NCBI GenBank assembly: GCA_951813085.1
Contig: OX638348.1
Span: 3,047,627-3,111,626, forward strand
Direction: 5' to 3'
Length of the DNA: 64,000 nucleotides
DNA from: an uncultured Opitutaceae bacterium
GTDB taxonomy: Bacteria > Verrucomicrobiota > Verrucomicrobiia > Opitutales > Opitutaceae
The translations under genes and the position numbers were made by a program. Positions 54,180-64,000 of the stretch are shown one piece after another (within the stretch, counting starts at the first letter, position 1; the number at the start of each line of letters is the position of its first letter). Below the pieces are notes generated by a model. The model ran no database searches. It had not been told where the DNA came from and saw only the letters and a list, made by a program, of their open reading frames with translations.

Positions 54180-55898
54180 TCAACTAGACGCGACCCAATC
54201 GATCAGCTCCATTTGCAAGACCTTCTGGTTTCCAAAGGAATTCCAAGAAAGCCGATAGGCGATGTCTACTGGTGTATTTTGATCAGGAATACGATCAGCC
54301 ATTTTCCAGGCTACACCCTGGATCACCCGATGCGATTTATCCAAAAGAGCAAAACGGAAATGAGCATCCTTGAATACTTTAGGACGCTGGGAGAAAGCAA
54401 CTCGCTTGCTAGCGAAAACAGGTTCCGGATTTTCCTGCCCAAAAGGTTGCAAGAACGCCAGCTCGTCCATGAATGCAGGCGTAATCTCCTCAAGTTGCAA
54501 ATAGGTCGCGATGCGGATAGTCCGCTCGTAAGCATGCTCCGATGCAAAGGCCTCAATCGCGCCATGAAAATAATCCCTGAGCTCAACAATATGCTCCTTG
54601 GCGACGCTTACTCCTACAGCCATCGGGTGTCCTCCCCAGCTCTCAAGCTTTTCAGAGTAGCCACTGAGCACTTCCACAAGGTTGACTCCTTCGACGCTTC
54701 GCCCCGAGCCTTTTGCCAGGGCGCCTTCTTTACCCAATACAATGCAGGGCTTCTCGAATGCTCGGGTCAAGCGGCTCGCTACGATGCCGACGACGCCAGG
54801 ATGCCAGCTATCGCCGTACACAACGAAACCGTTGCGATCCATCTGGGTTGCCTCCACCTGCCGCATGGCATCGTCTACTATCTTCTTTTCAATTTCCTGA
54901 CGTTCCCGGTTGAAGGAATCTAGGCTGAGAGACGTTTCCATGCAAAAAGGCTGATCATCGCTCAATAGCAGCTCTACCGCTAGCGATGCATCCGCAAGTC
55001 GGCCGCTTGCATTGATTCTAGGACCCAGCTTGAAGGAAATGTCCACCGGCTTGATCCCATGGCTCGGATTCATCCCCGACACGTTCATCAAGCTCTTCAA
55101 TCCCTTGCGCTTGGTCTGAGACAACGCCTTTAGGCCAATTCGCGTAAAGGTCCTGTTCTCGTTGGTCAAGGGAACGAGATCGGCGATCGTACCCATCGCT
55201 ACAAAATCCAAGTACTCCCTCAACACGACGTCGAAGGCGGCCGCCTCGCCACGGTCTCGCTTGAGCTTTAGAATCCCGTGCGCGAGCTTGAACACCAAGC
55301 CCACCGTGCAGAAATTCCGATGATACTCATTGCCGCTGCCATGGACATGCGGATTTACAAGCAAGACGCCACCCGGCAGCTCATGCTTTGTCTGATGATG
55401 ATCCACAATCAAAAGATCGCACCCTTTGGATAGAATGTATTTCGCCTCTTCAATTGAATTGGTCCCGCAATCCAACGCGATGAACAAATCGGCCTGATCC
55501 CCACAATCCATGGCCCTTTCCGCCGCTTTCTGGCTCAAGCCATATCCTTCTTCTAGCCGAAGGGGTACTACGAATTTTGGATACGTTTCGAAGCGCTGGA
55601 GAATAGCCACCAGCAAGGCCGTAGCCGTGATGCCGTCAACATCGTAGTCGCCGCAAATCACGATGCGCTGACCTTGGTCAATCGCCTGGCAAATGCGTTC
55701 CGCCGCTTGCTTCAAATTCTGAATTTCGAAGGGATCCTCGATCGTATTGAGCCGAGGGTAGAGGAACTTTCGGGCTTCCTCTACGTCAGAAAGTCCAGCG
55801 CGGACAACGAGCTCCGCAATTGCGGGGCTAAGATGAAGCTGCTTGCGAAATTGCCCAACAAGAGACGCAGAAGATGGATTGTATTCCCAGTGGGCCAA
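54180..55898 (-). CDS. recJ: Single-stranded-DNA-specific exonuclease RecJ
   Basis: A 572-residue 5'-3' exonuclease of the DHH phosphoesterase family, used in mismatch and recombination repair. The motifs are IVICGDYDVDGITATALLVA, FIALDCGTNSIEEA, LLIVDHHQTK and VAMGTIADLVPL. The DHHA1 domain has WHPGVVGIVASRL and GSGRSVEGVNL, then GGHPMAVGVSV. The C-terminal OB domain (ELAFLQPFGQENPEPVFASK) is complete. Its start lies nine bases after the secDF stop on the same strand, so it is in the secDF transcript. Confidence 0.94.
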   Translation of the reverse strand: MAHWEYNPSSASLVGQFRKQLHLSPAIAELVVRAGLSDVEEARKFLYPRLNTIEDPFEIQNLKQAAERICQAIDQGQRIVICGDYDVDGITATALLVAILQRFETYPKFVVPLRLEEGYGLSQKAAERAMDCGDQADLFIALDCGTNSIEEAKYILSKGCDLLIVDHHQTKHELPGGVLLVNPHVHGSGNEYHRNFCTVGLVFKLAHGILKLKRDRGEAAAFDVVLREYLDFVAMGTIADLVPLTNENRTFTRIGLKALSQTKRKGLKSLMNVSGMNPSHGIKPVDISFKLGPRINASGRLADASLAVELLLSDDQPFCMETSLSLDSFNRERQEIEKKIVDDAMRQVEATQMDRNGFVVYGDSWHPGVVGIVASRLTRAFEKPCIVLGKEGALAKGSGRSVEGVNLVEVLSGYSEKLESWGGHPMAVGVSVAKEHIVELRDYFHGAIEAFASEHAYERTIRIATYLQLEEITPAFMDELAFLQPFGQENPEPVFASKRVAFSQRPKVFKDAHFRFALLDKSHRVIQGVAWKMADRIPDQNTPVDIAYRLSWNSFGNQKVLQMELIDWVASS

Positions 55899-55907
55899 GG
55901 CAGAAGA

Positions 55908-58439
55908 TCAGCTCCCCTCTTGGGTCTCCTTCGCTCCTGCCTGCCATTCGTACTCGGGAGCCACGTCATGGCTCTTTTCCACGCTTCGGCGATCGCCCTT
56001 GTGCCACCAGTAGAAGACCGGGCTCGCGATGAAGATCGACGAGAACGTTCCCGTTACGATACCGATGGCGAACGTGAATGCGATATCGCTCACGACGCCT
56101 GTTCCGAAAACATAGAGCGAAACGGCTGCGAGCAAGGTAGTGAAACTGGTAAGCAATGAACGCGATAACACGCCATTGAGAGCGGAATTGACGATATCGT
56201 ATAGCTTCGCCGTTGGCTTCAACTGCAATTCCTCGCGTATCCGGTCGAACACGACAATTGTATCATTGAGAGAATAACCAACGATTAAAAGGATGGCAGC
56301 GATCATCGGAGCGGTAAATTGGTGACCAGGCACAAGAACGAACACTCCAATCGTCAGTAGGATATCGTGAACCGTCGCGATGATTGCCCCAATACCGTAT
56401 CCGATCTCAAATCGAATAGCGATATAGAGAAGAATCAACCCGAGCGATATACCGATCGCGAAGAACGCGTTCTTCTGAATCTCTTCACCCACTGATGGTC
56501 CAATTACATTCGTACCGACGGGCTCGAAGTTTGCCGATGGAAACGCGTGTTGCAATGCCTCGACCACTTTCACGCTTTCCTCGAATGGTGTCTGTAGCTT
56601 CAATACCTCAACCCCGCCACCAAGCGGCGTTACGTATTGCGGTGTGACTTCGCCAAGCTCTTGCTCCAGCACAAGACTCGAAATATCCGATTCTTCAATA
56701 CGATTCTCAAACGTCATCGATACTTCGTCACCGCCCGTAAAATCGATACCGAATATGGTATCTGCTTTCGAAAAGAGGGCAATCACTCCAATGAGCACGA
56801 TGGTCCAGGAAGCCGCGAATGCCGGCAAACGGAAGTTGAGAAACGGCACTTTGGGATTCTTCACGATCGACAGCATCGTGAATCGCTTCATCAGGTTGGA
56901 ATCCACCAGCGTATCCAATAGAAATCGGTTCACGACCAAGGCGCAGAACATTGTGGTCACGACCCCGATAGCCAAGGTTAGACCAAACCCTTTCACGGGT
57001 CCCGCACCGATAGAGAACATCACGATTGAAACCAGGAAAGTCGTTACGTTCGCATCGAAAATCGTCGAGAACACCTTGTCGAATCCACCAAGCACCGCCG
57101 ATTTGAGCGACTTGCCTACCTTGAGCTCTTCTCGAATGCGCTCGAAGATAAGAATGTTGGCGTCGACCGCCATGCCGATGGTGAGAATGACCCCAGCAAT
57201 ACCCGGCAAGGTAATGGTTGCTCCCACGCTCGCTAACGCGCCGAGAACGATGATCAAATTGAGGACGACAGTGATCAAAGCGATCACTCCTCCCACCATG
57301 TAGTAGATCATCATGAAGATCGCCACGAGGGAAACTCCCCATTGGGCCGCTCGCTTCCCAGAGTCGATGGAGTCCTTCGCCAAGGTCGGTCCAACCTCGT
57401 AGAGCTCTGCAACCTCGAGCTTGAATTCGAGTGGATTGTTGAGCACGTTCGCGAGCTCGATCGCTTCCCGTTGCGTAAAGCTTCCTGAAATGGATGCGCG
57501 ACCCCCACGAATTGGTTCGTTCACATTCGGCGCCGAATAAAGCTTCCCATCTAGAACGATCGCCAAGCGTCCTTGGCCCGCAAGCTTCTCGGTAATATCG
57601 CCAAAGCGAGCCGCTCCTTCGCTATCGAAATTCAATGAAATCTCGTATCCCCCCACCGAATTCTGGATTGGATTCGAATTGTCGACGAACTTTCCGGTCA
57701 GCGCCGGGTATCGGCTTACATAGAGCTCCTCTTCGAATACTTGGCCCCCGTTTTCGCGAGACAGCGTCATCACCTCGTAGCCATAAGGCTCCGCATCGAT
57801 CCCCGGACGCGCCGTCATGTGCACTTCACGAAAATCCAGACGAGCTGGGCGCTTGATGTCCTCCAGGATGTCCGGATTGTCCTTGATGCTGATTCCGGCT
57901 AGCTGCACCTCAATCCGATCCTCGCCCACGAGACGTACGATCGGTTCGGAAACGCCGTACAAGTTGACCCGCTCCTGCATGATCTCGATCGCTTTCGAGA
58001 GCTTCTCTTGACGCTCGTAGGAATCGACGCCCGCTAGGGCTGCCGGATCGACTTGCAAGGTCATGGCCACGCCCCCTGCAATATCCAATCCAGGCCTTAG
58101 GTCGGCCTTCGAATCGTTTAGCAGCGCGTTGAGCAAAATGGTGTTTCGTTTTTCGATATTTCGAAGCGAGGGCTCGAGAGCGATCTGAGGGAAATGCTGG
58201 GAAAGGTCGATTCGCTCTCCGTTGCCGATCGATTTCAGGGCCATATAAACGCTCACGACCTTGTCATCCGTCTTTTCCAAGGCCATAGCCCGGTCCAGGA
58301 TTTGATCGAACTCGGCGCTATCGGACGCGCCGCGCAAATACTCGGCGAAGTCTTGGTCTTCCCAAGGAACAAGATACGAGATTGAGAACCCTACAATGAC
58401 GACAGTCGCCAACAGTTTCCAGAGGTGCTTTCCAGACAT
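55908..58439 (-). CDS. secDF: Fused protein-translocase subunit SecDF
   Basis: An 843-residue inner-membrane RND-type motor that uses the proton gradient to complete Sec-dependent export. One polypeptide holds SecD (about 1-520: large P1 domain with GGVAMTLQVDPAALAGVDSY, then LVAIFMMIYYMVGGVIALIT, GMAVDANILIFERIREEL) and SecF (about 545-840: FGIDFTGGDEVSMTF, SIGISLGLILLYIAIR-like helix, GYSLNDTIVVFDRIREEL). The catalytic Asp and Arg of both halves are visible. Fused SecDF is common in Verrucomicrobia and some Firmicutes. It is downstream of yajC (75 bp) with a hairpin between. Confidence 0.95.
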   Translation of the reverse strand: MSGKHLWKLLATVVIVGFSISYLVPWEDQDFAEYLRGASDSAEFDQILDRAMALEKTDDKVVSVYMALKSIGNGERIDLSQHFPQIALEPSLRNIEKRNTILLNALLNDSKADLRPGLDIAGGVAMTLQVDPAALAGVDSYERQEKLSKAIEIMQERVNLYGVSEPIVRLVGEDRIEVQLAGISIKDNPDILEDIKRPARLDFREVHMTARPGIDAEPYGYEVMTLSRENGGQVFEEELYVSRYPALTGKFVDNSNPIQNSVGGYEISLNFDSEGAARFGDITEKLAGQGRLAIVLDGKLYSAPNVNEPIRGGRASISGSFTQREAIELANVLNNPLEFKLEVAELYEVGPTLAKDSIDSGKRAAQWGVSLVAIFMMIYYMVGGVIALITVVLNLIIVLGALASVGATITLPGIAGVILTIGMAVDANILIFERIREELKVGKSLKSAVLGGFDKVFSTIFDANVTTFLVSIVMFSIGAGPVKGFGLTLAIGVVTTMFCALVVNRFLLDTLVDSNLMKRFTMLSIVKNPKVPFLNFRLPAFAASWTIVLIGVIALFSKADTIFGIDFTGGDEVSMTFENRIEESDISSLVLEQELGEVTPQYVTPLGGGVEVLKLQTPFEESVKVVEALQHAFPSANFEPVGTNVIGPSVGEEIQKNAFFAIGISLGLILLYIAIRFEIGYGIGAIIATVHDILLTIGVFVLVPGHQFTAPMIAAILLIVGYSLNDTIVVFDRIREELQLKPTAKLYDIVNSALNGVLSRSLLTSFTTLLAAVSLYVFGTGVVSDIAFTFAIGIVTGTFSSIFIASPVFYWWHKGDRRSVEKSHDVAPEYEWQAGAKETQEGS

Positions 58440-58466
58440 GATTCGAAGATTTGTTATCCTATAATG

Positions 58467-58491
58467 GCAAAATAGCCGCCTCGCAGGCGGC
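58467..58491 (-). terminator. Hairpin between yajC and secDF
   Basis: On the minus strand GCCGCC-TGCGA-GGCGGC is followed by TATTTTG, a compact GC-rich stem with a short T-rich tail. It would partly terminate transcription after yajC and could set the yajC to secDF ratio. The stem is 6 bp, so termination is unlikely to be complete. Confidence 0.45.
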
Positions 58492-58514
58492 CAGAACGAA
58501 ACGTCGCTTGGTGA

Positions 58515-58838
58515 TTATGTAGATTCCGAATCGGTCGACACGACTGTAGCGACGGATGATTTCGTGATTTCGATCTTAGTATTCTCGGCGATGCGCAGAA
58601 CGAATCGGTCATCCTTCACGTTTGTGATCGTACCGTAAATTCCGCCGGAAGTCACGACCTCGGCTCCCGAGGTGAGTTCCGTAATCATTTTCTGATGCTG
58701 CTTCTGCTTCTTGCGCTGCGGGGCAAAAAGGAGGAAGTACATCGCGGCGAACATGATCAGAATAGGCAGAAATCCACCGAGTCCACTCCCACCTCCTGGA
58801 GCTGCCTCCTGCGCGAGTATATTTATAATGAGATCCAT
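58515..58838 (-). CDS. yajC: Preprotein translocase accessory subunit YajC
   Basis: A 107-residue single-span membrane protein of the Sec holotranslocon. The start is ATG 58838; upstream codons of the open frame to 58973 have no family similarity. One hydrophobic helix (GGFLPILIMFAAMYFLLFAP) is followed by the signature QRKKQKQHQKMITEL and a small beta domain (GAEVVTSGGIYGTITNVKDD; TKIEITKSSVATVV). It is followed by secDF on the same strand, as usual; tgt is not adjacent. Confidence 0.92.
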   Translation of the reverse strand: MDLIINILAQEAAPGGGSGLGGFLPILIMFAAMYFLLFAPQRKKQKQHQKMITELTSGAEVVTSGGIYGTITNVKDDRFVLRIAENTKIEITKSSVATVVSTDSEST

Positions 58839-59004
58839 CGATTGATGCGTTAAAGTTTGCTTTGTGCGGTTTCTTGAAAAATGAAGTTGGCTACTCAATC
58901 CAGCCGCATTTCGAAAAGCAAGCGCAGAAGGAATCGTCTGAAACAAAATTGAAACCGAGATCCGGGAAGCCAATCCCGACCTAAGTCCTTAATTTCCAAT
59001 CGTC

Positions 59005-60963
59005 TTGAAAGGTCAAAACACGAAGCGCTGGACCGTTCGCGAGTCGATCGAGCTCTACGGGCTCAATCGGTGGGGCCAGCCCTACTACGATATCGACTCT
59101 GATGGCTACCTCTGCGTAAAGCCCGCAGGAGACGAACGCTCGGTCCGTGTCGCCGATGTCGTCGAGGAAGCTGCGAGCAAGGGGCTCCATGCTCCGATCG
59201 TCATTCGATTTCAGGATTTGCTACGGCAACGCGTCGAACGTCTCCACACCGCCTTTCAACGCTCAATCTCCGAGGAAGGCTACCCGGGACGCTACCAAGG
59301 CGTCTTCCCAATTAAGGTTAATCAGCTCCGAGAGGTCATCGAAGAAATCCAGGACGCCGGCAAGCCGTTCGACTACGGACTAGAGTGCGGCAGCAAGCCC
59401 GAACTCCTCATCGCTCTCGCCATGCAGGAGAACAGCGAGGCCTTGCTGATCTGCAACGGCTACAAGGATGCCGAATACATACGCCTCGCCTTGTACGGAT
59501 TGAAGATCGGCAAGAAGGTCGTTATCGTGGCGGAACAGCTGTCCGAGCTAAAGTCGATAATCGCCTTGAGCCAAGAGCTCGACGTTAGGCCGCTGATCGG
59601 TTTTCGAGCGAAACTATACGCCCGTGGCGAGGGCAAGTGGGCGCTCTCCTCAGGAGACAACGCCAAGTTCGGTTTGACGACCACGGAAATGATTGAAGGG
59701 GCTCGCATGCTCGAGGAAGCCGAGCTCGTTGACTCCCTCACCCTACTCCACTTTCACATCGGGTCGCAGGTTCCCAACATCATTACCTTGAAGAATGCAG
59801 TGATCGAGGCCGCCCGCTTCTATTGCCAGCTTTCTAAGCTCGGCTTTCCCATGGGCTACATCGACGTCGGGGGGGGACTGGGAATCGACTATGACGGGTC
59901 GCGTTCCAATTGGGAGAGCTCGACCAACTACAATCTCGAGGAATACGCTCGCGATGTTGTTTTCAACATCAAGCAGATCTGCGAATCGAGCGACGTCCCC
60001 TGCCCCCATATCGTATCGGAGAGCGGGCGGGCCATCACTGCCCCGCACAGCATTCTGGTAACGGAGGTCGTCGACCGCATATTTAAGCGAGATAGCGCCT
60101 TGAAAGTAAGCAAGGAAGACATCAAGGACTCCGTCGTCCAGGATCTTTACGACATGGCCAATGGTCGTGTCAGGTACGGGCGACTCGAGAAATTCCACGA
60201 CGCTTTGCAGAAAAAGGAAGAAGCGTATTCGCTTTTCAATCACGGTTATCTCGACCTGCATGGTCGAGCTCAAGCCGAATCGCTCTTTTGGCAAATCTGC
60301 ACCAAGCTCGAAAAGAGCACCCAAAAAGGAGGCTACACGCCTGAGGAGCTCGTCGAGCTGAGGCAAATGCTGGCCGACCAGTATATTTGCAATTTTTCGG
60401 TATTCCAGTCGCTCCTCGACCACTGGGCGCTAGACCAGCTTTTTCCCGTAGCCCCCCTCGTCCGCCACAAGGAACGCCCCTCCGTAAACGCCATTCTGGT
60501 CGACATCACGTGCGACAGCGATGGAAAGGTCTCTAAGTTTATCGATCTCGAAGACGAGAAGGAGTACTTGCCCCTGCACCCGCTCAAGAAGAACGAATCC
60601 TACTATATCGGATTTTTTCTCATAGGCGCGTATCAGGACATCATGGGAGATAACCACAACCTGTTCGGACGCGTCAACGAAGCCCACGTTTTTCTCGAGG
60701 AAGACGAGGAAGATGGGTTTTATATCGAAGACACCATCAGCGGAAATCGCGTGAAAGACGTGCTCGAGAGCGTGCAATTCAAGTCGGAGATGCTGTCCCG
60801 CCTCATGAAGAAACAGGTCGACCGGGCTATTAAGCAAGATCGGGTAAAGCCTCGTCAAGGCGTGCGCTTTACGGAAATGTATGAGCAGAGCATGCAGAAA
60901 AAAACCTACATGGACCTCTCGGAAGACACCAAGCGCAAGCGAAAGCGGCGCGCTTCGAAGTAA
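59005..60963 (+). CDS. speA: Biosynthetic arginine decarboxylase
   Basis: A 652-residue PLP-dependent enzyme producing agmatine for polyamine synthesis. The TTG at 59005 appears to be the start (sequence similarity begins at WTVRESIELYGLNRWGQPYY). PLP binds Lys104 (GVFPIKVNQLREV). Other motifs are LECGSKPELLIALA, GFRAKL, HFHIGSQVPNI, YIDVGGGLGIDYDGSRS and SESGRAITAPHS. The linker of helices and the C-terminal beta domain (DITCDSDGKVSKFIDL, YIGFFLIGAYQDIMGDNHNL) are present. The alternative for the start is a downstream codon. It is divergent from yajC. Length matches the family. Confidence 0.94.
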   Translation: MKGQNTKRWTVRESIELYGLNRWGQPYYDIDSDGYLCVKPAGDERSVRVADVVEEAASKGLHAPIVIRFQDLLRQRVERLHTAFQRSISEEGYPGRYQGVFPIKVNQLREVIEEIQDAGKPFDYGLECGSKPELLIALAMQENSEALLICNGYKDAEYIRLALYGLKIGKKVVIVAEQLSELKSIIALSQELDVRPLIGFRAKLYARGEGKWALSSGDNAKFGLTTTEMIEGARMLEEAELVDSLTLLHFHIGSQVPNIITLKNAVIEAARFYCQLSKLGFPMGYIDVGGGLGIDYDGSRSNWESSTNYNLEEYARDVVFNIKQICESSDVPCPHIVSESGRAITAPHSILVTEVVDRIFKRDSALKVSKEDIKDSVVQDLYDMANGRVRYGRLEKFHDALQKKEEAYSLFNHGYLDLHGRAQAESLFWQICTKLEKSTQKGGYTPEELVELRQMLADQYICNFSVFQSLLDHWALDQLFPVAPLVRHKERPSVNAILVDITCDSDGKVSKFIDLEDEKEYLPLHPLKKNESYYIGFFLIGAYQDIMGDNHNLFGRVNEAHVFLEEDEEDGFYIEDTISGNRVKDVLESVQFKSEMLSRLMKKQVDRAIKQDRVKPRQGVRFTEMYEQSMQKKTYMDLSEDTKRKRKRRASK

Positions 60964-60992
60964 CGGTCTGATTCACTCTGCGATCGAACGCC

Positions 60993-61397
60993 ATGAGCGA
61001 CGCCCGGCTAATAGTATTCTACGATGGAGACTGCGGCTTCTGCGACACCAGCATTAGGCAGCTCATGCGTATCGACGCGCGTCGCCAGATTCGCTACGCT
61101 CCCTTGCAAGGGGAGACAGCTGTCCAGAATCTGCCACCTGATCTCCGAGATACCCGAGATCTCAAGACGCTTGTCTTCCTCGATTCGGAGGGTCGAATTC
61201 ACACGAAGTCGACCGCCGTGATCGCTGCCCTCGCCCAAATTGGAGGCATTTGGAAGGGCTGCCAGCTCGCCTTGATCCTGCCGGCATCCTTTCGTGATTG
61301 GTTCTATGATCGGGTCGCTATCCGCCGACGTTCCCTGATCGCCAAATACTCCTGCCCGTTGCCCACGCCGGACGAGCGTGCTCGGATGCTGCCATAG
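60993..61397 (+). CDS. DCC-family (DUF393) thiol-disulfide protein
   Basis: A 134-residue protein with the DCC motif FYDGDCGFCDTSIRQLMRID, in which Asp, Cys and Cys give the family its name, followed by APLQGETAVQNLP and LKTLVFLDSEGRIHTKSTAV. It is thought to be a thioredoxin-like redox protein, but no reaction is established. There is no signal peptide. It follows speA by 29 bp on the same strand and may share its transcript. Confidence 0.85.
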   Translation: MSDARLIVFYDGDCGFCDTSIRQLMRIDARRQIRYAPLQGETAVQNLPPDLRDTRDLKTLVFLDSEGRIHTKSTAVIAALAQIGGIWKGCQLALILPASFRDWFYDRVAIRRRSLIAKYSCPLPTPDERARMLP

Positions 61398-61514
61398 GCG
61401 AAGCCGTCACGGGCGCGTCCATTTCTAGTCTCGAAACCGTTTCAAATGCTCGCTTGCGTTTCACTTTTCAACCGTCATAAGAACCAGGCTTTTCCTCCGG
61501 GGCACTCATAATAA

Positions 61515-62834
<1,320 letters not shown>

Positions 62835-62856
62835 TCATAAAGCAACTACTTTTTCA

Positions 62857-62890
62857 ATAGCCCGTAGCCTATTCGCTGCGGGCTATTTTT
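62857..62890 (+). terminator. Rho-independent terminator of eno
   Basis: ATAGCCCGTAGC (62857-62868) pairs with GCTGCGGGCTAT (62875-62886) over 12 positions, with only one G-T wobble, around a 6-base loop, followed by TTTTG. It lies 23 bp after the eno stop and is the clearest terminator in the window. Confidence 0.85.
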
Positions 62891-62926
62891 GCGCCCGAAA
62901 CATACGTATCAGCCTCATTTCCAGCA

Positions 62927-63601
62927 ATGCTCATAATATTCGATGTAGATGGCACGCTGATAGGCGGAGAAGAGTACGATTGGAAGGCATTCAACGACGC
63001 ATTCACGGATGTGACAGGCCGGGAGTTTTCGGTCGAATTTTGGAAAAGCCTCGAAGAGGTCACGGCTAGCGCCATCGTCCACCAAGGACTATCGGATTTG
63101 GATATCCACGAGCGCACTCGCCTGGAGCATCGAGTCCGGGACCGATGCCTGGAAAACTTGATACAGTCGCGCTCCGGCAACCCTGGGGCATTCACCTGCA
63201 CTGACGGCGCGAGCGAGCTCCTCGAATTCCTCCATCAAAGCGACACCTACGATGTAGCGATCGCTACCGGCGATTGGTTCAAGACGATTCAGTACAAGCT
63301 AGATACTGCGGGTATCGGTCTTGAACGCTATTCACACGCCACTTCCTCCGACGCCTTGATTCGTTCCGAGATTATAAAGGTGGCCGCCTCGAGAACGACC
63401 CGCGCGGTTGAAGAAGCCGTGTATGTAGGTGATGGCGTGTGGGACATCCGTGCCTGTCGTCAGCTAAACATTCCTTTCATCGGAACAGGGCAACGCATTG
63501 ATAAGCTGAAAGAGGAAGGCGCGCAATGGACGCTACCCAATCTGGAAACAGAAGAATTCCTCGCTACCTTAGACCAATTGAGGCAGCGAGGGAATCGCTA
63601 G
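62927..63601 (+). CDS. HAD-superfamily hydrolase
   Basis: A 224-residue phosphatase-like protein. Motif I is IIFDVDGTLIGG (Asp5 and Asp7), the cap region is helical (FNDAFTDVTGREFSVEFWKS), motif II is AIATGDWF (Thr), and the C-terminal region has VYVGDGVWDIRACRQLNIPF, matching HAD motif IV with its acidic pair. It resembles phosphoglycolate-phosphatase/beta-phosphoglucomutase-type HADs; the substrate is unknown. It starts after the eno terminator and is convergent with the GntP-type gene (13 bp between stops). Confidence 0.87.
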   Translation: MLIIFDVDGTLIGGEEYDWKAFNDAFTDVTGREFSVEFWKSLEEVTASAIVHQGLSDLDIHERTRLEHRVRDRCLENLIQSRSGNPGAFTCTDGASELLEFLHQSDTYDVAIATGDWFKTIQYKLDTAGIGLERYSHATSSDALIRSEIIKVAASRTTRAVEEAVYVGDGVWDIRACRQLNIPFIGTGQRIDKLKEEGAQWTLPNLETEEFLATLDQLRQRGNR

Positions 63602-63614
63602 TTCATCTCCCAAG

Positions 63615-64000
63615 CTACATAAATAGATTCGGCAAGATTGAGGACACAATCAGAATTTCAATCAGTCCTACGAATCCCATTACCGCCAGCAAAGCAGTCC
63701 ACGTCTTGAGCGTCTCCCGTTCTGTGAATCCGCTCAGTTTGCATACTACCCAGAAGCCGCTGTCGTTCATCCACGAACCCATTTGAGAGCCGAATGCGAT
63801 GGCGGCGAACAAGTATATCGGACTGTATTCCAGGCTCGCTCCATTTCCGATGATAGCGGCGATGATTCCCGAGGTGGTGATCATCGATACGGTTCCAGAG
63901 CCTTGGGCTACCTTTAGGACCGCTGCCACCAGCCAGGCCATAATGATCAATGAGAAACCGGTTTCCGCGGAAGCGGCGCTGATCGCTTCTCCCACTCCTG
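63615..64000 (-). CDS. GntP-family gluconate/sugar-acid permease, partial
   Basis: The C-terminal 128 residues of a minus-strand gene that continues beyond the right edge. They show three to four membrane helices with the family pattern SLIIMAWLVAAVLKVAQGSG, TVSMITTSGIIAAII, FAAIAFGSQMGSWMNDSGFW, VVCKLSGFTERETLKTWTAL and a final helix. GntP transporters take up gluconate, fructuronate or other sugar acids by proton symport. This fits the altronate dehydratase elsewhere in the window but does not prove a shared pathway. Confidence 0.82.
   Translation of the reverse strand, partial: GVGEAISAASAETGFSLIIMAWLVAAVLKVAQGSGTVSMITTSGIIAAIIGNGASLEYSPIYLFAAIAFGSQMGSWMNDSGFWVVCKLSGFTERETLKTWTALLAVMGFVGLIEILIVSSILPNLFM

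Overview
The window reads as a bacterial chromosome segment of roughly 50-55% GC. It probably comes from a marine or soil member of Verrucomicrobiota, class Opitutia, in the Pelagicoccus/Puniceicoccus area. That placement is an inference from gene content and protein style: a fused SecDF, eukaryote-type glutamine synthetase II, a DUF2975/XRE pair, an altronate dehydratase, and many exported hydrolases and Gfo/Idh/MocA proteins. No rRNA operon is present to confirm it.

Layout. 1-7.1 kb is accessory DNA: an XRE regulator, a dead GC-rich IS3/IS407-type element, unrecognised membrane or exported proteins (one frameshifted), an arylsulfotransferase-like protein divergent from a PAPS sulfotransferase, and a chromate transporter. 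7.4-16 kb holds an Nramp-related transporter next to altronate dehydratase, a rhomboid protease, a convergent ada/tag alkylation-repair pair, a WYL regulator cut by an in-frame TGA, and a DUF2975/XRE module with a duplicated operator. 16-26 kb holds exported hydrolases (beta-lactamase-fold hydrolase, polysaccharide deacetylase, M20 amidohydrolase, M14 peptidase), three of which carry frameshifts. 26.1-27.8 kb is a small segment bounded by tRNA-Cys and a partial copy of its 3' end; it carries a Hint-domain exported protein and a broken GIY-YIG nuclease gene.

From 28 kb the content becomes mostly housekeeping and every gene reads intact: parA-rnc-mfd-surA-like PPIase, radC, pyruvate carboxylase, queA, accA, ilvB, a minimal kinase overlapping a PP2C phosphatase, glnII, glutaredoxin/amtB, pyrE, recJ-secDF-yajC, speA, eno, and a GntP-type permease running off the right edge. 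A second tRNA-bounded mini-segment (38.85-39.99 kb, tRNA-Tyr, TonB-C-domain protein) interrupts this block just before queA.

How the genes fit together. Carbon entry is represented by UxaA and a GntP-type permease, lower glycolysis by enolase, and anaplerosis and lipid/branched-chain synthesis by pyc, accA and ilvB. Nitrogen assimilation is represented by glnII and amtB. Genome maintenance is represented by mfd, recJ, ada, tag and radC, and the Sec export channel by secDF and yajC. The most unusual elements are the two tRNA-bounded mini-segments, the 143-residue kinase/phosphatase pair, the stand-alone Hint protein, the Nramp homologue lacking the canonical metal motif, and the confinement of all gene-breaking lesions to the left 27.7 kb.
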